Source: Klenkia terrae
GTDB taxonomy: Bacteria; Actinomycetota; Actinomycetes; Mycobacteriales; Geodermatophilaceae
NCBI RefSeq assembly: GCF_900491935.1
Contig: NZ_UEXK01000004.1
Span: forward strand, 1,801,061-1,865,060
Direction of reading: 5' to 3'
DNA length: 64,000 nucleotides
Shown: positions 1-8,703 of the stretch, piece by piece
Layout: each line of letters opens with the position of its first letter
How positions within the stretch are numbered: position 1 is the stretch's first letter
The notes under the pieces: generated by a model
Seen by the model: the letters and a program-made list of their open reading frames with translations, nothing else
What the model was told of the DNA's origin: nothing
Database searches by the model: none
Translations under genes and position numbers: made by a program

Positions 1-1017
1 GTCCCGCTTGCCGCCGGCGACCAGCGTGGCGCCGTGCGCGACCGCCCGCTGCACCTGGGCATCGAGGGTCTCGGCAGCGCGCAGCGAGGACAGCGGGCCC
101 AGCTCGGTCTCGGCCTTCGTCGGGTCGGCCGGCACGATCGCGGTCATCTTGGCGGTGACGCCGGCCAGGAAGTCCTCGTACAGGTCGGCGTGCACCACGA
201 ACCGCTTGGCCGCGTTGCAGGACTGCCCGCTGTTGTCCATCCGCGCCTCGACGGCGGAGGAGACCGCGCCGTCCAGGTCGTCGGTGGACAGCAGGATGAA
301 CGGGTCGGACCCGCCCAGCTCCAACGCGACCTTCTTCAGGTGCCGGCCGGCCACCTCGGCGACGGCGGTGCCGGCGCGCTCCGAACCGGTGAGCGACACC
401 CCGGCCACCCGCGGGTCACCGATGATCGTCGCGGCCTGGTCGTTGCTGGCGTAGACGTTGACGTAGGCGCCCTCGGGGAACCCGGCGTCGAGGAAGATCG
501 TCTCGATCGCCGCGGCGGACTCCGGGCACTGCGGGGCGTGCTTGAGGATGATCGTGTTGCCGATCGCCAGGTTCGGTCCGGCGAACCGGGCGACCTGGTA
601 GTACGGGAAGTTCCACGGCATGATCCCCAGCAGCGGCCCCAGCGAGGCCCGGCGGATGACCGCGGTGCCCTCGGAGCCCGCGACCAGGTCGATCGGCTGG
701 TCGGCGGTGATCCGCTCGGCGTTGTCCGCGTAGTACTCGTAGATGTCCGCGGCGAAGTCCACCTCGCCCTCGGCGGCGGTGATCGTCTTGCCCATCTCCC
801 GCACGATCAGGGCGGCCAGCTCATCGCGCCGCTCCCGGTGCAGCTCGGCGACCCGGCGGACCAGCGCCCCCCGCTCGGCGGCCGTCGAGCTGCGCGACCA
901 GCCGCGGTGCGCCGACGTCGCGGCCGTGATCGCCCGCTCCACCTGCTCGTCGGTGGCGGTCGGGTAGCTGGCGACGGTCTCCCCCGTGGCGGGGTCGACG
1001 ACGGCGTACTCGCTCAT
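1..1017 (-). CDS. Aldehyde dehydrogenase, likely succinate-semialdehyde type (3' end beyond window)
   Basis: Oxidises an aldehyde to a carboxylate with NAD(P)+. The complement ATG at 1017 opens a frame of 339 codons that is still open at the window edge, so about a quarter of a normal 450-490 residue enzyme is missing. Family marks seen are MPWNFPYYQ (from residue 133), the general-base ELGG (233-236) and the catalytic Cys267 in SGQSCNAAKRF. Beside a ureohydrolase and an amine oxidase, the most reasonable substrates are succinate semialdehyde or 4-aminobutanal from putrescine; that choice is inference. It is transcribed away from the ureohydrolase, and the 126-bp gap between them holds two TGGCAACA repeats. 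Confidence 0.85.
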   Translation of the reverse strand, partial: MSEYAVVDPATGETVASYPTATDEQVERAITAATSAHRGWSRSSTAAERGALVRRVAELHRERRDELAALIVREMGKTITAAEGEVDFAADIYEYYADNAERITADQPIDLVAGSEGTAVIRRASLGPLLGIMPWNFPYYQVARFAGPNLAIGNTIILKHAPQCPESAAAIETIFLDAGFPEGAYVNVYASNDQAATIIGDPRVAGVSLTGSERAGTAVAEVAGRHLKKVALELGGSDPFILLSTDDLDGAVSSAVEARMDNSGQSCNAAKRFVVHADLYEDFLAGVTAKMTAIVPADPTKAETELGPLSSLRAAETLDAQVQRAVAHGATLVAGGKRD

Positions 1018-1051
1018 GGAGGGCTCCGATCAGAGGTTCGGGTCGACGGTA

Positions 1052-1081
1052 TGGCAACACACCTCGACGCGGGTGGCAACA
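1052..1081. promoter_or_regulatory. Two TGGCAACA direct repeats, candidate operator
   Basis: TGGCAACA occurs at 1052-1059 and again at 1074-1081, exactly 22 bp apart, about two helical turns. The pair lies in the divergent gap between the aldehyde dehydrogenase and the first ureohydrolase. The core GGCAACA recurs in the other divergent promoter of this locus at 6737-6743. It is a candidate site for the XRE-cupin regulator encoded at 5477-6037; binding is inferred only. Confidence 0.45.
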
Positions 1082-1143
1082 ACGGATAGCGTCGCCGGGA
1101 CGCCGCAGATCGACGGTTTCCGTCGCCGACCCAGGAGGACGTC

Positions 1144-2154
1144 GTGGCCCGCTACGGCCCGCAGTTCGGTCCGGACATCACCTTCCTGGGCGTGGACCGG
1201 TGCGACCACACCGACCCGGCGTCGATGGCCGGCGCCGACGTCGTCGTCCTCGGGGCGCCCTTCGACGGCGGGACGAGCCACCGGCCGGGCACCCGGTTCG
1301 GGCCGCAGGCGATCCGGATGACCGACTACCTGCCGCACGACGGCTCCCGGCCCAGCCTGGCGCTGCGCACCGACGGGCTGCGCGACCTGCGGGTGCTGGA
1401 CGCCGGCGACGTGGAGATGTACTCCGGCGACATCGAGGTGGCGCTGCCCGCGCTGCGCGCCGCGGTCGCCGACGTCGTCCGGGCCGGGGCGATCCCGGTG
1501 GTGCTGGGCGGCGACCACTCCATCGCCTTCGCCGACGCCGGCGGGGTGGCCGACGTCCTCGGGCAGGGCCGGGTCTCGATGATCCACTTCGACGCGCACG
1601 CCGACACCGGGGACATCGAGTTCGGCTCGCTGTGGGGCCACGGCCAGCCGATGCGCCGGCTGATCGAGTCCGGCGCGCTGCGCGGGGACCGTTTCCTGCA
1701 GGTCGGGCTGCGCGGCTACTGGCCGCCGCCGGAGACGCTGGACTGGATGGCCCAGCAGCGCATGCGCTCCTACGAGATGACCGAGATCGGGCACCGCGGG
1801 CTCGCCGCCTGCCTGACCGAGGCGTTCACCATCGCCACCGACGACTGCGACGGGGTCTTCCTCTCCGTCGACATCGACGTCTGCGACCCCGGGCACGCAC
1901 CGGGCACCGGCACCCCCGAGCCCGGCGGGCTGACCGCCCGCGAGCTGCTGGACGCCGTCCGCCGGATCTGCCTGGAGCTGCCGGTGGTCGGCATCGACGT
2001 CGTCGAGGTGTCCCCGCCCTACGACCACGCCGACATCACCGCCGCGCTGGCCAACCGGGTGGTGCTCGAGGCACTGAGCGCGATCGCCCGCCGCCGCACC
2101 GGCGTCCCGTTCGACCCCTCCCTCCCGCTGCTCGACCAGAGGAACCTCCCGTGA
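1144..2154 (+). CDS. speB: Ureohydrolase, agmatinase-like (first copy)
   Basis: Manganese-dependent amidinohydrolase that releases urea from a guanidino compound; agmatine to putrescine is the most likely reaction. The metal-binding motifs are all present: GGDHS (about 121-125), DAHAD (150-154) and the [22 protein letters not shown] stretch (from about 241). At 336 residues it is slightly longer than typical agmatinases. GTG start at 1144 follows AGGAGG. Its stop overlaps the GTG of the amine oxidase by 4 bp, so agmatine to putrescine to 4-aminobutanal would be made from one mRNA. Guanidinobutyrase or guanidinopropionase cannot be excluded by sequence alone. A second copy lies at 8700-9641. 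Confidence 0.85.
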   Translation: MARYGPQFGPDITFLGVDRCDHTDPASMAGADVVVLGAPFDGGTSHRPGTRFGPQAIRMTDYLPHDGSRPSLALRTDGLRDLRVLDAGDVEMYSGDIEVALPALRAAVADVVRAGAIPVVLGGDHSIAFADAGGVADVLGQGRVSMIHFDAHADTGDIEFGSLWGHGQPMRRLIESGALRGDRFLQVGLRGYWPPPETLDWMAQQRMRSYEMTEIGHRGLAACLTEAFTIATDDCDGVFLSVDIDVCDPGHAPGTGTPEPGGLTARELLDAVRRICLELPVVGIDVVEVSPPYDHADITAALANRVVLEALSAIARRRTGVPFDPSLPLLDQRNLP

Positions 2155-4031
2155 CCGCACACCCGCTCGATCCGTTGACCGCCGACGAGTTCCGCGCCGC
2201 GGCCGCCGTCCTGCGCCGGGAGAAGGGCGTGGGCGAGGGCTGGCGGTTCGCCGGCATCGAGCTGCGCGAGCCGGCCAAGGACGTCGTCCGCAGCTGGCAG
2301 CCCGGCGACCCGAACCCGCGCGCGGCCCGGGTCACCTGCTTCGACCGGGCGGCGAACGCGGCCTACACCGCGGTCGTCTCGCTGACCGACGACGCCGTCC
2401 TGGAGTGGACGGCGGTCCCGGGCCAGCAGCCCAACATGACCGTCGACGAGTGGCACGAGGCGCACGTCGCGCTGATCGCCGACGAGCGGGTCATCGCCTC
2501 GCTGGCCGCCCGCGGCATCACCGACCTGGACCTGGTGCTGATCGACACCTGGGCCTACGGGCACTCGCTGATCCCGCAGCAGTTCGCCGACCGCCGGGTG
2601 GGCTGGACCGACGTGTGGGTCCGCGAGACCCCGAACGGCAACCCCTACGCGCACCCGGTCAACGGGCTGCACCACGTGGTGGACCTCAACACCATGGAGC
2701 TCCTCGACATCGAGGACACGTTCTCCGTCGCCGCCCCGACCGGTGCGATGGGTGAGTACATCCCCGCCCTGGTGCCCGGCCTGGTGCAGCGCGAGGACAT
2801 CAAGACCTTCGAGGTCACCCAGCCCGAGGGCGTCTCGTTCGCCCTGGAGGGCAACGAGCTGACCTGGCTGGGCTGGTCGATGCGGATCGGCTTCAACCAC
2901 CGCGAGGGCCTGGTGCTGCACCGGGTCGGCATCGACGGCCGCTCGGTCGCCCACCGGATGAGCTTCGCGGAGATGGTCGTGCCCTACCGCGACCCGGGCG
3001 AGGACCACTACCGGCGCACCGCCTTCGACATCGGCGAGTGGGGCCTGGGCTTCATGACGACGTCGCTCGAGCTGGGCTGCGACTGCCTGGGCGAGATCAC
3101 CTACGTCGACGCCGTGCTGCACGACAGCCACGCCGAGCCCTACGCGATCAAGAACGCGATCTGCATCCACGAGGAGGACGACGGCGTCCTGTGGAAGCAC
3201 GTCGACGAGAACGCCGGCGCCGAGGTGCGCCGGTCCCGCAGGCTGGTGGTCAGCTTCCACGCGACCGTGGCCAACTACGAGTACCTCGTGTACTGGCGCT
3301 TCTACCAGGACGGCCAGATCGAGTGCGAGGTCCGGGCGACCGGGATCATGGTGACCTCGACGTTCGAGGGCACCCCGCCGCCGCACGGCACCGTCGTCGA
3401 CGACCACACCACCGCGCCGATCCACCAGCACTTCATCGTGGCGCGGCTGGACATGGAGGTGGACACCCCGGACAACACCGTCGTCCAGGTGCACACCGAG
3501 GCACCGCCGACCGGACCGGGCAACCCCTACGGCATGGCGCTGGTCTCCCGGTCGACGCCGGTCACCACCGAGGGCGGCTACGACCTGGACTGGGCCTCGC
3601 AGCGCGGCTACAAGGTCACCTCAGCGTCCCGGCGGAACGCCTGGGGCGCCCCGACCAGCTACAAGCTGGTGCCGACCGCGGCGATCCCGGCGCTGGCCGG
3701 GCCCGGGTCACCGCTGATGCAGCGGGCCGGGGTGGTCGCGCACCCGGTGTGGGTGACCCCGTTCGATGCCGCGGAGCGCTGGCCCTCCGGGGAGTTCTGC
3801 AACCAGAGCTCGCAGGACGCCGGGCTGCCCGAGTGGACGAAGGCCGGCCGCTCCACCGAGGCCACCGACGTCGTCCTGTGGCACGTGTTCGGGCTGCACC
3901 ACGTGCCGCGGGTCGAGGACTGGCCGGTCATGCCGGTGGACATCGTGCGGTTCGAGCTCAAGCCCACCGGCTTCTTCGACCGCAACCCGACCCTGGACGT
4001 GCCGCCCTCGAAGGGCTCGCACTGCCACTGA
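2151..4031 (+). CDS. Copper-containing primary amine oxidase
   Basis: Oxidatively deaminates primary amines to aldehydes with release of ammonia and hydrogen peroxide, using copper and topaquinone. The 626-residue length fits the bacterial family. NYEY at 375-378 carries the Tyr376 that becomes topaquinone. Copper ligands are His425 and His427 in IHQHF and a His at about 583-584 before VPRVEDWPVMP. No signal peptide is visible, so it should be cytosolic. The GTG start overlaps the ureohydrolase stop (GTGA), indicating translational coupling. Putrescine is the inferred substrate, giving 4-aminobutanal for the divergent aldehyde dehydrogenase; tyramine- or histamine-type substrates remain possible. 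Confidence 0.93.
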   Translation: MTAHPLDPLTADEFRAAAAVLRREKGVGEGWRFAGIELREPAKDVVRSWQPGDPNPRAARVTCFDRAANAAYTAVVSLTDDAVLEWTAVPGQQPNMTVDEWHEAHVALIADERVIASLAARGITDLDLVLIDTWAYGHSLIPQQFADRRVGWTDVWVRETPNGNPYAHPVNGLHHVVDLNTMELLDIEDTFSVAAPTGAMGEYIPALVPGLVQREDIKTFEVTQPEGVSFALEGNELTWLGWSMRIGFNHREGLVLHRVGIDGRSVAHRMSFAEMVVPYRDPGEDHYRRTAFDIGEWGLGFMTTSLELGCDCLGEITYVDAVLHDSHAEPYAIKNAICIHEEDDGVLWKHVDENAGAEVRRSRRLVVSFHATVANYEYLVYWRFYQDGQIECEVRATGIMVTSTFEGTPPPHGTVVDDHTTAPIHQHFIVARLDMEVDTPDNTVVQVHTEAPPTGPGNPYGMALVSRSTPVTTEGGYDLDWASQRGYKVTSASRRNAWGAPTSYKLVPTAAIPALAGPGSPLMQRAGVVAHPVWVTPFDAAERWPSGEFCNQSSQDAGLPEWTKAGRSTEATDVVLWHVFGLHHVPRVEDWPVMPVDIVRFELKPTGFFDRNPTLDVPPSKGSHCH

Positions 4032-4033
4032 GG

Positions 4034-4456
4034 TCACCCTCGGCTGGCCGCCGCCAGGTCGAGGGCGGCCAGCGCCAGCACGTCGGCGGCGGCGTGGTCG
4101 GCGGTGACCGGGTGCGTCCCGGTCACCACCGGCAGGTCCAGCACGGCGCGCAGGCGGGCCGCGGCGGCGGCGAGGGGCTCGTCGGTGACGACGGCGAACT
4201 CGGCCCGGCCGCAGCGGGCCAGCCACTCGCCCTCGACCAGGGCGCCGGACAGCGCGGCGGTGACGTCGAGCAGCAGGGCGGCGCCCAGCGGGACGAGCGC
4301 GGGGGACGGCAGCCCCACCAGCACGACGCCGGCGACGGCGGGCCCGCCCGCGGCGGGACGGCGCAGCGCCAGGACGTCGAGCAGCGCGGCCCGGCCGGGC
4401 AGCAGGGTGATGGCGTCGAGCTCCGGCGGGGCGGAGCGCTCCAGCAGCGTGGTCAC
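4034..4456 (-). CDS. Small stand-alone degenerate GGDEF-like protein
   Basis: This 140-residue protein resembles a diguanylate cyclase core reduced to a bare domain. DAITLLPGRAALLD near residue 15 matches the usual DPLTGLPNR entry motif, and RCGRAEFAVV near residue 92 stands where R-GGDEF-AVL is expected. The signature is GRAEF, so cyclase activity is unlikely; a c-di-GMP or protein-binding role is inferred. No sensor domain or membrane segment is present. It lies 44 bp downstream of the PP2C gene on the same strand and is probably co-transcribed. The GTG at 4456 has GGAGG only one base upstream, so the exact start is uncertain. It may instead be a decaying fragment of a larger protein. Confidence 0.55.
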   Translation of the reverse strand: MTTLLERSAPPELDAITLLPGRAALLDVLALRRPAAGGPAVAGVVLVGLPSPALVPLGAALLLDVTAALSGALVEGEWLARCGRAEFAVVTDEPLAAAAARLRAVLDLPVVTGTHPVTADHAAADVLALAALDLAAASRG

Positions 4457-4500
4457 GCCTCCGTCGTCGGCAGGTGCCGACCGGAGCTGTAGCGCCGGGG

Positions 4501-5382
4501 TCAGCCGGTGGGGGTGCCGGGTGAGGTGACCGGGCGGAAGGCGCCGGTCGACGGGCCGGGCCACAGCGCCTCGAGGACCTCGACGGTCTCGTCGCGGGCC
4601 GAGGACGCCGCCCCCACGGTGCGGTACCGGGTGGGCGGGATGCCGTCGACCATGTCGTCGAGGACGTCGGCGACCACGACGGTGACGTTGTCCGAGGCGG
4701 GGGCGGCCAGGGCGGCACCCAGCAGGGTGGCCGCGGCCTGGTCGGGGTTCTCCGCGACGGCCAGCAGCTCGGCCATCACCTGCGGCGGCAGCGCGCCGGA
4801 CAGCCCGTCGGAGCAGACCAGCAGCCGGTCGCCGGGCTGCAGGTCGACCGAGAGCACCTCGAGGCCCTCGACGTCGTCGGTGCCGCCGTGCAGCGCCGCG
4901 TAGACCGCCGAGCGCTGCGGGTGCACCAGCGCCTCGGCCTCGGTGATCGAGCCGGCGTCGATGAGGGCCTGCACCAGGGTGTGGTCGCGGGTCAGCTGCA
5001 CCAGCTCGGGCGCCCGCCAGCGGTAGGCCCGGGAGTCGCCGATGTGCACCAGCACGGCGGCGTCGCCGACCACGCCGATCGCCGACAGCGTGGTGGCCAT
5101 CCCCTCCAGCCGGGGCCGGTGGCCCACGGCGGTGCGGATCCGCTCGTTGCAGGCGGAGACCAGGTCGGCCAGGCCGCCGTCGGGCAGGTCGGCCTCGAGC
5201 TCCCGGCCCATCGGGGCCAGCCAGCCGATGACCAGCGAGGAGGCCACGGCACCGCCCACGTTGCCGCCGACGCCGTCGGCGACGGCGACCAGCGAGGGCG
5301 ACACCAGACCCGAGTCCTGGTTGTCCGGCCGGGGCCCGGTGTGCGAGCGCGCGGCAGCGTGCAACGACAGCGCCACACCCAC
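4501..5382 (-). CDS. PP2C-family Ser/Thr protein phosphatase
   Basis: Metal-dependent phosphatase that removes phosphate from Ser/Thr residues, typically opposing PknB-type kinases. The PPM pattern is complete: SHTGPRPDNQDS near the N-terminus, VAVADGVGGN (metal-binding Asp), HIGDSRAYRW, LTRDHTLVQ, LLVCSDGLSG, and SDNVTVVV near the C-terminus. The GTG at 5382 (293 residues) is chosen because GAGG sits 7 bases upstream; a TTG at 5415 would only add a short poorly conserved extension. No transmembrane segment is visible, so it is a soluble one-domain phosphatase. It is followed on the same strand by the small GGDEF-like gene, suggesting a shared signalling role. Confidence 0.9.
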   Translation of the reverse strand: MGVALSLHAAARSHTGPRPDNQDSGLVSPSLVAVADGVGGNVGGAVASSLVIGWLAPMGRELEADLPDGGLADLVSACNERIRTAVGHRPRLEGMATTLSAIGVVGDAAVLVHIGDSRAYRWRAPELVQLTRDHTLVQALIDAGSITEAEALVHPQRSAVYAALHGGTDDVEGLEVLSVDLQPGDRLLVCSDGLSGALPPQVMAELLAVAENPDQAAATLLGAALAAPASDNVTVVVADVLDDMVDGIPPTRYRTVGAASSARDETVEVLEALWPGPSTGAFRPVTSPGTPTG

Positions 5383-5476
5383 CCCCGTTCCTCGCCTCGA
5401 CCCGGTCCCGCGCAAGTAGACCAGCCGTGGGCCGCCGTCGCCCGCGCGATCGACGCGGCCCGACCCGCACGGGGGA

Positions 5477-6037
5477 TCAGGGAGCCGGGCTCAGCGCCCA
5501 GAGCACCTCGGCCGGTTCGGCGTCCGAGCCGTTGCGCCAGGTGTGCGGCGTCCGACCGGGGAAGGTCAGCGCGTCCCCCGGCTGCAGCGCGATCACCTCG
5601 TCGGCCAGGACGACGTCCAGCGACCCGGCCACCACGTAGACGAACTCCACCGCCGACCGCAGCGTGTAGAGGTCCGCCCCGCCGGTGCCGCCGGGCTCGA
5701 GCCGGGAGTGGATGACCTGCAGCTCCCGCTGGGTGCCCGGGGTGAGCAGCGTCTCGTGCACCCGCTGCCCGCCGAACGCGATCGGCGGGCCGGGGCCGGC
5801 GCGCACCAGCTGGGTGGACGGCGGGTCGAACAGCTCGCCCATGCCCAGGCCGAGCACCCCGGCCACGGCGACCAGCGAGGCCACCGACGGCGACACCTCG
5901 TCGCGCTCGAGCCGGCTGATGAACCCCTTGGTCAGCTCGGTCGCGGAGGCGACCTGGTCCAGGGTCAGCCCGCGGGCCTGCCGGGCCGCCCGCAGCCGGG
6001 CGCCGATCCGGGCCTCGGGCGGGGTCGGTCGGGTCAC
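5477..6037 (-). CDS. XRE-family regulator with C-terminal cupin (PuuR-like)
   Basis: DNA-binding regulator of 186 residues. An HTH_3 domain (about 9-66; ARQARGLTLDQVA and SRLERDEVSPSVASL are diagnostic) is followed by a cupin (about 105-180; GGTGGADLYTL, LQPGDALTFPGRTPHTW). This architecture is that of PuuR, the putrescine-catabolism repressor, which suits the surrounding polyamine genes; the effector here is unknown. The GTG at 6037 overlaps the stop of the cyclase-family gene (GTGA), so both come from one leftward transcript. Candidate operators are the GGCAACA motifs at 1052-1081 and 6726-6743. Confidence 0.88.
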   Translation of the reverse strand: MTRPTPPEARIGARLRAARQARGLTLDQVASATELTKGFISRLERDEVSPSVASLVAVAGVLGLGMGELFDPPSTQLVRAGPGPPIAFGGQRVHETLLTPGTQRELQVIHSRLEPGGTGGADLYTLRSAVEFVYVVAGSLDVVLADEVIALQPGDALTFPGRTPHTWRNGSDAEPAEVLWALSPAP

Positions 6038-6696
6038 GGCTGCACCTGCATCGCCACCGCGCGCACCGGGGCGCCGTCGGCGCCGGTCAGCCGCAGCGGC
6101 AGCAGGGAGACGAACGGGTCGGCGAAGTCGACGGCGGCGAGGTTGGTCAGGTTCTCGCAGATCACCCCGTCGACGGCGGCGACCAGGTGGTGCACCGGGT
6201 AGCCCTCGCCCGGGTCGTCGTCGGTGGGCGTGAGGTCGATGTTCGGGGCGTCCAGACCGATCGTGCGCACCCCGGCGGCCAGCAGCCGGCGGCAGGCGTC
6301 GGCGTCCAGGAACGGGTGGTCGAAGTAGGCCGGCGTGCCGTAGTGCGCCGACCAGCCGGTGTGCAGCAGCACGATGGAGCCCACGGAGATGCGGTCGTCG
6401 GCGACGTCGTCCCAGGTCAGCCGGCTGCGTGGCGCCCGGCCGCGGACGTCCACGACCACGGCCGACCCGGTCAGCCGGGTGAGGTCGAGCTCGTCGACGC
6501 GCAGGCCGTCGGGGGCGAAGTGGAACGGGGCGTCGACGTGCGTGCCGGTCTGCGAGCCCATGCGCACGGCCTGCACGTTGTAGCCGTCGGCGGCCACCGT
6601 GGTGTGCGGCTGCGAGGCGAACACCGGGTCCCCCGGGAACACCTGCGTGCCCGCGTCGACCGGGACGGACAGGTCGACCAGCCGTGTGACGCGCAC
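6034..6696 (-). CDS. Cyclase-family metal-dependent hydrolase
   Basis: Member of the cyclase/kynurenine-formamidase superfamily, which hydrolyses amides or ring amides such as N-formylkynurenine or isatin. The signature GSQTGTHVDAPFHF (about 47-60) supplies metal-binding His and Asp residues, and the region around GLDAPNIDLTP matches the family's second conserved block. The GTG at 6696 is preferred (220 residues; GAGGA three bases upstream) over an in-frame upstream start at 6741 that would run through the 6726-6742 inverted repeat. It is co-transcribed with the XRE-cupin gene and divergent from the permease. Its substrate is unknown; it is presumably an amide transported or formed in this locus. 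Confidence 0.85.
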   Translation of the reverse strand: MRVTRLVDLSVPVDAGTQVFPGDPVFASQPHTTVAADGYNVQAVRMGSQTGTHVDAPFHFAPDGLRVDELDLTRLTGSAVVVDVRGRAPRSRLTWDDVADDRISVGSIVLLHTGWSAHYGTPAYFDHPFLDADACRRLLAAGVRTIGLDAPNIDLTPTDDDPGEGYPVHHLVAAVDGVICENLTNLAAVDFADPFVSLLPLRLTGADGAPVRAVAMQVQP

Positions 6697-6725
6697 GTGT
6701 CCTCGTTTCGTCCCGGTGAACTTTC

Positions 6726-6743
6726 GTTGCCTTGCGGGCAACA
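6726..6743. promoter_or_regulatory. Inverted repeat GTTGCC-N5-GGCAAC in divergent promoter
   Basis: GTTGCC (6726-6731) and GGCAAC (6737-6742) form a perfect inverted repeat around TTGCG, between the cyclase/regulator unit and the NCS1 permease. The right half continues as GGCAACA, the same core as the two repeats at 1052-1081. Its position fits an operator for the neighbouring XRE-cupin protein. Confidence 0.5.
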
Positions 6744-6799
6744 GTGGCCTTACGGTACCGGCCGGTGGCCCCCGTCACCCCCGACCGAGGAGAGCCGCG

Positions 6800-8326
6800 A
6801 TGGCCCCCAGCGCAGACCCGACCCGGCGCCCCCGCGCGCTGGAGGTCGAGCAGCACGGCATCGACACCATCCCCGACGCCGAACGCACGTCGCGGCCGCT
6901 GGACCTGCTGCGCATCCAGTTCGGCGGTGCCAACACCTTCGCGACCATCATCCTGGGCACCTTCCCGATCCTGCTCGGGCTCTCGCTGGGCCAGGCGGTG
7001 CTCGCCACGGTGGTCGGCGTCGTCCTCGGCGGGCTGGTGCTCTCCCCGATGGGCCTGTTCGGCCCCAAGACCGGGACGAACAACGCGGTGTCGTCCTCGG
7101 CGCACTTCGGCGTCCGCGGCCGGATCCTGGGGTCGTTCCTGTCCCTGCTGACCGCGATCGCGTTCTACTCGATCTCGGTCTGGGTCTCCGGCGACGCCCT
7201 GGTCGCCGCGGGCAACCGGCTCTTCGGCCTGCCCGACGGCGACCTGACCCGCGCGCTGGTCTACGCCGTGCTGGGCGCGCTGGTGATCGTCGTCGTGGTC
7301 TACGGCTACCAGTTCATGCTGCTGGTCAACAAGGTCGTGGTGGTCGGCAACACGGTGCTGATCCTGCTGGGGATCGTGGCCTACGCGAACGTCTTCGACC
7401 TGTCCTACGACCCGGGCCCGGACGCCTACGCGCTGGGCTCCTTCGCCCCGACGTTCGTGCTGTCGGTGCTGATCGTGATGGGCAACCCGGTCTCCTTCGG
7501 CGCCTTCCTCGGCGACTGGTCGCGCTACATCCCGGCCGACACCTCCCGCCGGTCGCTGCTGTCGGCGACGGTGGTGGCCCAGCTGGCCACGCTGGTCCCG
7601 TTCCTGTTCGGCGTGGGGACGGCGACGCTGGTGGCCGGTGAGGTCGACTACGTCTTCGCGCTGGTCCAGGCCTCGCCGCTCTGGTACGCCCTGCTGCTGA
7701 TGGTGGTCGCCGTCCTCGGCGGGCTGTCCACCGGCGTCACCTCGCTGTACGGCACCGGGCTGGACTTCTCCTCGGTGCTGCCGCGGCTGTCCCGGGTGCG
7801 CGCCTCGCTGGTCATCGGGGCGCTGAGCTTCGTGTTCATCGTGGTCGGCCGACTGGCCTTCGACCTGGTCGGCAGCGTGAACGCCTTCATCGGCGCGATC
7901 GTCATCTGCACCACGCCGTGGATGGTGATCATGACGCTGGGCTACGTCGTCCGGCGCGGCTACTACGACCCGGCCGCCGTCCAGGTGTTCAACCAGGGCC
8001 GCGAGGGCGGCGTCTACTGGTTCTCCGGCGGGGTGAACTGGCGCGGGATGGTGGCCTGGATCCCCTCGGCGGTGATCGGGCTGCTGTTCGCCAACTACCC
8101 GCCGCTGATCGTCGGGCCGTTCACCAATGCGTTCGGCGGGGTCGACGTCAGCCTGCCGGGGGCGCTGCTGCTGGCCGCCGTCCTCTACCTGGGGTCGTTG
8201 TTCCTCTTCCCGGGGCCGCGCTACGTCTTCGGGCCGCAGGGCCCGCGCTGGGTGCCCCGCGCGGCGGGCGAGGCACCGCCGATCACCGACCCGGTCCGCC
8301 GGCCCGGTGCGGACCTGCCGGCATGA
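6800..8326 (+). CDS. NCS1-family permease (purine/cytosine/allantoin type)
   Basis: Cytoplasmic-membrane symporter of 508 residues with about twelve hydrophobic segments. Diagnostic NCS1 features are the N-terminal [25 protein letters not shown] stretch (split here as [10 protein letters not shown] then [10 protein letters not shown]), the [17 protein letters not shown] loop and [18 protein letters not shown]. Known substrates of the family are nucleobases, hydantoins, allantoin and vitamins; the ureohydrolases downstream suggest a nitrogen-rich guanidino or ureido substrate, by inference. The ATG at 6800 has GAGGAG upstream. The stop overlaps the ATG of the SnoaL-like gene (ATGA), starting a three-gene operon ending with the second ureohydrolase. 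Confidence 0.9.
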   Translation: MAPSADPTRRPRALEVEQHGIDTIPDAERTSRPLDLLRIQFGGANTFATIILGTFPILLGLSLGQAVLATVVGVVLGGLVLSPMGLFGPKTGTNNAVSSSAHFGVRGRILGSFLSLLTAIAFYSISVWVSGDALVAAGNRLFGLPDGDLTRALVYAVLGALVIVVVVYGYQFMLLVNKVVVVGNTVLILLGIVAYANVFDLSYDPGPDAYALGSFAPTFVLSVLIVMGNPVSFGAFLGDWSRYIPADTSRRSLLSATVVAQLATLVPFLFGVGTATLVAGEVDYVFALVQASPLWYALLLMVVAVLGGLSTGVTSLYGTGLDFSSVLPRLSRVRASLVIGALSFVFIVVGRLAFDLVGSVNAFIGAIVICTTPWMVIMTLGYVVRRGYYDPAAVQVFNQGREGGVYWFSGGVNWRGMVAWIPSAVIGLLFANYPPLIVGPFTNAFGGVDVSLPGALLLAAVLYLGSLFLFPGPRYVFGPQGPRWVPRAAGEAPPITDPVRRPGADLPA

Positions 8327-8703
8327 CCCCGCTCGAGGCGCTGGACGCGCTGGTCGCGGCGTTCGCCTCCTCCGACGAGGACGCCTACTTCGCCTGCCTG
8401 CACCCCGAGGCCACCTTCGTGCTGCCCGGCAGCCCCCGGTTCGGCTCCCGCGAGGAGTACCGGGACGCCTGGCGCACCTGGGTCGCCGAGGACGGCTTCC
8501 GGGTGCTGGCCTGCACCTCGACCGACCAGCAGCTGCAGTGGGTCGGGGAGACTGCGCTGGTCACCCACCACGTGACGACGACGGTGGCCACCCACGAGGG
8601 CGAGGCCACCACGCAGGAGCGGGAGACCGTCGTCCTCGCCCGGGACGGCGCGGGCTGGCTCGTCGTCCACGAACACCTCTCACCGTCTGGAGACACCCCG
8701 TGA
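8323..8703 (+). CDS. SnoaL/NTF2-like small protein
   Basis: A 126-residue protein of the SnoaL/NTF2-like alpha+beta barrel type: [29 protein letters not shown] at the N-terminus (helix then the typical D-x-hydrophobic strand), then [13 protein letters not shown], and alternating strands ending in [12 protein letters not shown]. In this fold the pocket can bind a small ligand or act as an isomerase or hydrolase; no specific catalytic pair is recognisable. It overlaps the permease stop and the following ureohydrolase start by 4 bp each, so it is tightly coupled to import and hydrolysis of the same substrate. Function is otherwise unknown. Confidence 0.75.
   Translation: MTPLEALDALVAAFASSDEDAYFACLHPEATFVLPGSPRFGSREEYRDAWRTWVAEDGFRVLACTSTDQQLQWVGETALVTHHVTTTVATHEGEATTQERETVVLARDGAGWLVVHEHLSPSGDTP

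Noticed and set aside
1200-4031. A very long open frame covering two other genes in a different frame at its 5' part
   Set aside because: The first part is a high-GC shadow of the ureohydrolase; only the copper amine oxidase from 2151 has family motifs.
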